DNA from: Acetobacteraceae bacterium
GTDB taxonomy: Bacteria > Pseudomonadota > Alphaproteobacteria > Acetobacterales > Acetobacteraceae
Length of the DNA stretch: 18,463 bases
Assembly (NCBI GenBank): GCA_947478535.1
Contig: CANJXD010000051.1
Location: 1 to 18,463 of the forward strand
Reading direction: 5' to 3'
Shown: piece after piece, positions 14,722 through 18,463 of the stretch
Layout: the number at the start of each line of letters is the position of its first letter
How positions within the stretch are numbered: the stretch's first letter is position 1
Program-made: the position numbers and the translations under genes
The notes under the pieces: model-generated
What the model was told of the DNA's origin: nothing
Seen by the model: only the letters and a program-made list of their open reading frames with translations
Databases searched by the model: none

Positions 14722-14740
14722 GGTCAACACGCGGTTGACC
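14722..14740. promoter_or_regulatory. Probable TetR operator between ligase and acyl-CoA dehydrogenase
   Basis: GGTCAAC-ACGCG-GTTGACC is a perfect 7-5-7 inverted repeat of 19 bases. It lies 56 bases before the ligase ATG on one side and 69 bases before the dehydrogenase ATG on the other. Each arm contains an outward-facing TTGACC, similar to a -35 hexamer, so a bound repressor would block both divergent promoters at once. Size, symmetry and position fit TetR-family operators, and a TetR gene lies in the leftward operon. The -10 boxes are weak by consensus (GAGGAT leftward, about CATGCT rightward). Confidence 0.6.
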
Positions 14741-14808
14741 CGTGCTGGCGCATCGCCGCATGCTTCGCCCCCACGATGCGCCATAGCGGCGGGGGAACAC
14801 GACAGCGC

Positions 14809-15963
14809 ATGCTGACCATGGAAATCCGTCCCGAGCTCGCGGAGCTGCGCCAACAACTGCGCCGCTTCATCCAGGGCGAGCTGCGCCCCTTCGCGGAGGC
14901 GATGGATCGTGGCGGAGACTACCCGCCGGGCCTCACCACCGCGCTCGCGAAGCAGGGCATCCTCGGCCTCCGGCTGGCCGAGGAATTCGGCGGCGCCGGC
15001 CTCGGCATCGCGCAGTATTGCCTGGTGCAGGAGGAGCTCTCCCGCTGCCACCCGATGTTCCCCGTGCTCGTCGCGAGTTCGAGCGGGCTGACGCCGATGG
15101 CGATCCAGCGCCATGGCAGCGCGGCGCAGAAGGCGCGCTACCTGCCGGCGCTGCCACGCGGGGAATCCCGCACCGCCTTCGCGCTCAGCGAACCCGAGGC
15201 CGGCTCCGATGCCGGCGCCATCCGCACGCGGGCCGAAAGGCGCGAGGGTGGCTGGGTGCTGAATGGGCGGAAGCAGTTCATCTCCAATGCCGATGTCGCG
15301 GATCTGTTCCTCATCCTCGCCGTCACGGACCCCGCGAAGCGCGGGCGCGGCGGCGTCACCGGCTTTCTCGTCGATCGCGGCACGCTGGGCCTGCAGGTCG
15401 GCCGCGTCGATCGCACCATGGGCACGGAGGCCTGGACGGTCTCCGAGGTGATGCTGGAGGATTGCGTCCTGCCCGACAGCGCCGTGCTGGGCACCATCGG
15501 CCAGGGCATGAACCTCGCGCTGGAGGCGCTGGTGGATGGCCGGCTGAGTGTCGCCAGCATCTGCCTCGGCACGGCGGAGGCGATGCTCGAACTCGCGGCC
15601 AGCCAGGCCAAGGCCCGCAAGACCTTCGGCGCGCCGCTGGCGGACCGCCAAGCCATCCAGTGGATGCTGGCCGACAGCGCCGTCGATGTCGCGACCGGCC
15701 GCGCCCTGCTCTATGAGACGATCCGCGCGCATGAGGCCGGCCGGGATGTCGCCGCCGCCGCCAGCATGTGCAAGCTGCATTGTTCCGAGATGGCCGGCCG
15801 TGTTACCGACCGCGCCGTGCAGATCCATGGCGCCATGGGGCTGATGCGCGGCACGGTGGTGGAGCGCAGCTTCCGCGACATGCGGCTGTTCCGCATCGGC
15901 GAAGGCTCCTCCGAAGTGCAGCGCATGGTCATCGCGCGCGCCGTGCTGAAGGCGGCACCCTGA
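14809..15963 (+). CDS. Acyl-CoA dehydrogenase
   Basis: The 384-residue flavoprotein matches the standard length of acyl-CoA dehydrogenases, which oxidise acyl-CoA to 2-enoyl-CoA and pass electrons to electron-transfer flavoprotein. The first signature ALSEPEAGSD is at 125-134. The C-terminal part shows QIHGAMGLMRGTVVERSFRD and FRIGEGSSEVQR, where Glu365 occupies the position of the catalytic base in medium- and short-chain enzymes. The ATG at 14809 is used because it follows GGGGGA and gives a normal N-terminus (IRPELAELRQQLRRFIQGEL); the ATG at 14818 is also possible. The frame is open from 14692, but that part spans the operator. It is divergent from the acyl-CoA synthetase and is followed after 40 bases by the DUF2889 gene. 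It probably acts on the thioester made by the synthetase; chain length or branching is unknown. Confidence 0.93.
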   Translation: MLTMEIRPELAELRQQLRRFIQGELRPFAEAMDRGGDYPPGLTTALAKQGILGLRLAEEFGGAGLGIAQYCLVQEELSRCHPMFPVLVASSSGLTPMAIQRHGSAAQKARYLPALPRGESRTAFALSEPEAGSDAGAIRTRAERREGGWVLNGRKQFISNADVADLFLILAVTDPAKRGRGGVTGFLVDRGTLGLQVGRVDRTMGTEAWTVSEVMLEDCVLPDSAVLGTIGQGMNLALEALVDGRLSVASICLGTAEAMLELAASQAKARKTFGAPLADRQAIQWMLADSAVDVATGRALLYETIRAHEAGRDVAAAASMCKLHCSEMAGRVTDRAVQIHGAMGLMRGTVVERSFRDMRLFRIGEGSSEVQRMVIARAVLKAAP

Positions 15964-16003
15964 TGGCGGCATCCGCCAACAGGCGATTTTGAAGGGAAGC
16001 AGG

Positions 16004-16567
16004 ATGCCATTGCCGGAGCCGGCGCCACGCCACCACCTGCACCAGCGCCAGGTCGTCTGCGATGGCTATGAGCGTGAGGACGGACTGTTCGATATCGACG
16101 CCCGTGTCACCGATCGCCGCCACTACGACCTGATGCGCCCCGACGGCGTCCTGGCACGCGCGGACAAGCCCGTGCACGACATGTGGCTGCGCCTGACAGT
16201 GGACCGGGACCTGACGATCGTCGCCGTGCAGGCCAGCACGGATCACGCCCCCTTCCCCGTCTGCACCGGCGGCGCCGCAGAGATGCAGAAGCTGGTGGGG
16301 GAGAGGATCGGCCGCGGCTTCAGTCGCCGTTCGCGTGAGTTGCTCGGCGGCCCGCTGGGCTGCACGCATCTGCTGGAACTGCTCGGCCCCGCCGCCACCA
16401 CCGCCTTCCAGACGCTCGTGAAACTGCGCTTCGAGGCGCCGGACAGGCTGGATGCGAAGGGCCGCCCGGTGAAGATCGACAGCTGCTACGGCTATGCCGC
16501 GAACCGCGACGTGGTCCGCCAACGATGGCCCGAGCACTACACGCGGGATGACGCGGCAGGCACCTGA
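16004..16567 (+). CDS. DUF2889 domain protein
   Basis: The 187-residue protein matches the DUF2889 family, whose function is not established. Recognisable landmarks are GYEREDGLFDIDARVTD (21-37), KPVHDMWLRLTVD (55-67), VCTGG (86-90) and the strongly conserved GCTHLLELLGPAATTAFQT (119-137). Conserved His58, Asp59, Cys120 and His122 could bind a metal or form an active site, but that is speculation. There is no signal peptide or membrane segment. The ATG at 16004 is preceded by GAAGGGAAG; an upstream TTG at 15989 is less likely. It follows the acyl-CoA dehydrogenase by 40 bases in the same orientation. From memory, DUF2889 genes recur near acyl-CoA genes, which supports a role in the same CoA-linked pathway. 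The stop is seven bases from the stop of the convergent acetyltransferase. Confidence 0.85.
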   Translation: MPLPEPAPRHHLHQRQVVCDGYEREDGLFDIDARVTDRRHYDLMRPDGVLARADKPVHDMWLRLTVDRDLTIVAVQASTDHAPFPVCTGGAAEMQKLVGERIGRGFSRRSRELLGGPLGCTHLLELLGPAATTAFQTLVKLRFEAPDRLDAKGRPVKIDSCYGYAANRDVVRQRWPEHYTRDDAAGT

Positions 16568-16574
16568 CGCGCCG

Positions 16575-16994
16575 CTACAGGCGCTTGCGCAGGAAGTGGC
16601 GGGACTGGCCGGGAGGGTAGTCTTCCAGCGAGCCGAATTCCTCGTAGCCCTGGGCGCGGTAGAAGCCGCTGGCCTGGAAGGTATCCAGCCAGGCGCCATG
16701 GCAGCCGGCCCGCCGCGCCGCATCCTCTGCCCGCGCCAGCAGCCCCGCGCCAAGGCCTTGGCCGCGCCGGGCCTGGTCCACCCACAGCGCCTCCACGAAC
16801 AGCCAGCGCCAGGACAGCACGCCCACCAGCCCGGCCGAAAGGCGCCCCGCCTCATCGCGCAGCAGCCAGGCGATCCGCCGCTGGTCGGGGGCCACCGTCT
16901 CGCCATGGAAGGCATGGATCGCCTGCGCCAGCGCGCCCCGCGTCTCCGGCCCCGGCGGGTCCTCCACCACCAGGGTCAGCCCTGCTTCCGCCAT
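16575..16994 (-). CDS. GNAT-family N-acetyltransferase
   Basis: The 139-residue protein is a single GNAT domain, which transfers an acetyl group from acetyl-CoA to an amine. Motif A, with the pyrophosphate-binding loop, is QARRGQGLG (75-83), following the beta strand FVEALWVD. The helix LLARAEDAARRAGC and strand AWLDTF come next, and FYRAQGYEEFG near the C-terminus is the classic motif B ending (Gly-Phe-Tyr then Gly-Tyr). The substrate cannot be predicted. It is transcribed alone leftward, convergent with the DUF2889 gene and divergent from the deacetylase gene, with 77 bases between the starts. No regulatory motif stands out in that gap. Confidence 0.9.
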   Translation of the reverse strand: MAEAGLTLVVEDPPGPETRGALAQAIHAFHGETVAPDQRRIAWLLRDEAGRLSAGLVGVLSWRWLFVEALWVDQARRGQGLGAGLLARAEDAARRAGCHGAWLDTFQASGFYRAQGYEEFGSLEDYPPGQSRHFLRKRL

Positions 16995-17071
16995 GGATCC
17001 CCCCTGGTCACGCCGGGATCATAGGGCATAACCCGGGGCGCGGCCGCAATGGCTGCCGGAGACTGCGCCCG

Positions 17072-17821
17072 ATGTGCCTGGCTTGCCCATCCCGCCGCGG
17101 CGTTCTCGCCGCGCTGGCGTGCCTGAACGCCGCACCAGCCTTTGCCACCCCTGTTGGCGATGCGCTGGTGGAACCGCGCCTGCGCCTCGTGCCGCCCGAC
17201 GGCATCGCCCTCACCCTCGATGCCTGCGGCGGTGGTTTCGACGCGCGGATCGCCGAGGCGCTGATCGAGGCGCGCATCCCGGCGACGATCTTCGTGACCG
17301 GCCTCTGGCTACACCGAAACGCCGCCGCCATGGCGCGGCTGCGGGAGCATCCGGACCTGTTCGGCTTCGGCAATCATGGCGCCCGCCACCTGCCGATGGT
17401 GCTCGGCGGCGGCCGCGTCTTCGGTCTGCCCGGAGTGGGGGACCTCGATGGGCTGCGGCGGGAAGTGACGGAAGGCGCTGCGGCCATCGAGCAGGCCAGC
17501 GGCGCTGCGCCGCGATGGGTACGCGGCGCCACCGCCCGCTATAGTCCCGCGGCGCTGCCGGCGATCCGGGAGGCCGGCTTCGCCATCGCCGGCTATTCGC
17601 TCAACGCGGATGGCGGGGCTTCCCTTCCCGCCGCCTCGGTCGCGGCGCGGCTTCGCCTGGCAATGCCCGGCGATGTCGTCATCGCGCATATCAACCACCC
17701 CGAGCGCGCCAGCGGCGCCGGGGTCGCGGCAGGCGTGCTCGCCCTGCACCGGCGCGGCGCGCGCTTCATCCGGCTGGACCAGCGGGACCCGGCAGAGACG
17801 ACCGCGCTGGCGGCAGCCTAG
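17072..17821 (+). CDS. Exported polysaccharide deacetylase (NodB-like) family protein
   Basis: The 249-residue protein has a signal peptide, CPSRRGVLAALACLNAAPAFA|TP, with an RR pair and an AxA cleavage site near residue 25, so it should act in the periplasm. The NodB-like fold is recognisable. Motif 1 is IALTLDACGGGFD with Asp50, motif 2 is GNHGARH with His102 and His106, motif 3 is RWVRGATARYS with Arg151, and the end motif is IAHINHP with His206. Canonical members read TFDD at motif 1, with the second Asp binding the metal; here that position is Ala51. I recall LTLDAC as shared by a subfamily, so it may be a family trait rather than a loss. The activity, removal of N- or O-acetyl groups from a glycan, is therefore uncertain. 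It stands alone and its stop overlaps the convergent nitronate monooxygenase by four bases. Confidence 0.87.
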   Translation: MCLACPSRRGVLAALACLNAAPAFATPVGDALVEPRLRLVPPDGIALTLDACGGGFDARIAEALIEARIPATIFVTGLWLHRNAAAMARLREHPDLFGFGNHGARHLPMVLGGGRVFGLPGVGDLDGLRREVTEGAAAIEQASGAAPRWVRGATARYSPAALPAIREAGFAIAGYSLNADGGASLPAASVAARLRLAMPGDVVIAHINHPERASGAGVAAGVLALHRRGARFIRLDQRDPAETTALAAA

Positions 17822-18463
17822 CCCCAAGCAGCGCGCGCATCCCGCCACAGCCGCGCCGCCAGGGCCGCAGCGGGTTCCTCGCGCGCCAGCATGGCGGATT
17901 GCCCGGCCCAGGCTTGCATCCGCTCGACATCGCCCACCGCCGCCGCGGCATCCCGCATCACCTGGGTCAGCCCGCGCTGCACGGGGTACGGTGCGGGCGG
18001 CGGCGCGTCCGGCGCGGCGGCGGCACGGGCGTATCCGGTCGCGATGCCGCGCCCGGCGCGGCCGCTGAAGGCGCGCGTCACCATCGTCGCTTCCGGCGGG
18101 GTGCGGGCCAGCGCCGCCGCCCAGGCCGGGTTCAGCGCCGCTTCAGGGCAGCGCAGGAACCCGGTGCCGATCTGCACGGCCGAAGCCCCGAGCATCAGCG
18201 CCGCCGCGACGCCCCGCGCATCGGCGATGCCGCCGGTCGCCACCACCGGCACCTCCACCGCATCCACCACCGCCGGCAGCAGCGCGAACAGGCCGACCAT
18301 CGCGGCCTCGACGCGCCCGGCCTCGAAGGCGCCGCGATGCCCGCCGGCTTCCATGCCCTGCGCGACGATCGCATCCGCCCCCGCCGCCGCCGCTTCCCGT
18401 GCTTCCGCCACCGTTGTGGCGGTGGCGAACCAGGCGATGCCGCGCGCCTTCAGCCGCGCCACC
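17818..18463 (-). CDS. Nitronate monooxygenase (2-nitropropane dioxygenase-like), N-terminus off the window
   Basis: The frame is open from the right edge to the TAG at 17820-17818, giving about 215 C-terminal residues of a protein that is usually 310-360 residues; the true start lies outside the window. Visible landmarks are GADAIVAQGMEAGGHRG, with the active-site histidine in AGGHRG, and VPVVATGGIADARGVAAALMLGASAVQIGTGFL, which forms the FMN-phosphate site of the TIM barrel. These flavoproteins oxidise toxic alkyl nitronates to carbonyl compounds and nitrite, but close relatives are enoyl-ACP reductases of the FabK type, so the label is at family level. The stop shares CTAG with the stop of the convergent deacetylase gene. 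Confidence 0.9.
   Translation of the reverse strand, partial: VARLKARGIAWFATATTVAEAREAAAAGADAIVAQGMEAGGHRGAFEAGRVEAAMVGLFALLPAVVDAVEVPVVATGGIADARGVAAALMLGASAVQIGTGFLRCPEAALNPAWAAALARTPPEATMVTRAFSGRAGRGIATGYARAAAAPDAPPPAPYPVQRGLTQVMRDAAAAVGDVERMQAWAGQSAMLAREEPAAALAARLWRDARAAWG

Noticed and set aside
14713..15972. A minus-strand open frame of about 420 codons opposite the acyl-CoA dehydrogenase.
   Set aside because: No domain, low-complexity composition, and complete overlap with a clear dehydrogenase; it would also cover the operator.
1..18463. Mobile element, phage, CRISPR or defence system.
   Set aside because: No transposase, integrase, terminal repeats, regular spaced repeats, Cas-like or nuclease genes, and no abrupt compositional break were seen; all complete genes are metabolic, transport or regulatory.

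Overview
The window looks like a chromosomal stretch from a very GC-rich alphaproteobacterium, probably of the Acetobacteraceae (Roseomonas-like). This placement is an inference. It rests on strong G/C bias at third codon positions, three tripartite-tricarboxylate (Bug/TctC-type) solute receptors close together, and a dense set of oxidoreductases and CoA enzymes. I found no rRNA, tRNA, CRISPR array, insertion sequence, phage gene or origin. No stretch longer than about 140 bases lies outside a gene. Seventeen genes are called; two of them (1-387 and 17818-18463) run off the window edges.

Region A (1-3517). A truncated flavoprotein of the 3-ketosteroid dehydrogenase/fumarate reductase type points left. 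It is divergent from a two-gene unit made of a two-domain Old Yellow Enzyme-type reductase (482-2500) and an aldo/keto reductase (2513-3517).

Region B (3514-12429) is the most distinctive part. A CysB-type LysR regulator (start 8130 or 8142) lies between two oppositely transcribed arms. The left arm, read leftward, is a thiamine-diphosphate enzyme, Bug receptor 1 and a fumarylacetoacetate-hydrolase-family protein. The right arm, read rightward, is Bug receptor 2 (a close paralogue of receptor 1), an FMN-dependent alpha-hydroxy-acid dehydrogenase, a TauD/TfdA 2-oxoglutarate dioxygenase and Bug receptor 3. The enzyme set suggests capture of a 2-hydroxy acid, oxidation to a 2-oxo acid, and ThDP-dependent decarboxylation or carboligation. 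The dioxygenase and the FAH-family hydrolase would act before or after. The substrate cannot be read from sequence; mandelate-like aromatic acids and sulfonated acids such as sulfolactate are two candidate classes. No TctA/TctB membrane partner is present.

Region C (12416-16567). An acyl-CoA synthetase and a TetR regulator read leftward, divergent from an acyl-CoA dehydrogenase and a DUF2889 protein. A perfect 7-5-7 inverted repeat (14722-14740), whose arms each carry an outward-facing TTGACC, sits between the two starts and is the probable TetR operator. This looks like an acid-activation and dehydrogenation module controlled by its own regulator.

Region D (16575-18463) holds a GNAT acetyltransferase, an exported polysaccharide-deacetylase-like protein and a truncated nitronate monooxygenase. 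They have no clear link to the catabolic modules.

Three of the four convergent junctions overlap (3514-3517, 12416-12429, 17818-17821) and the fourth is separated by only 7 bases, so no intrinsic terminators are visible between them.
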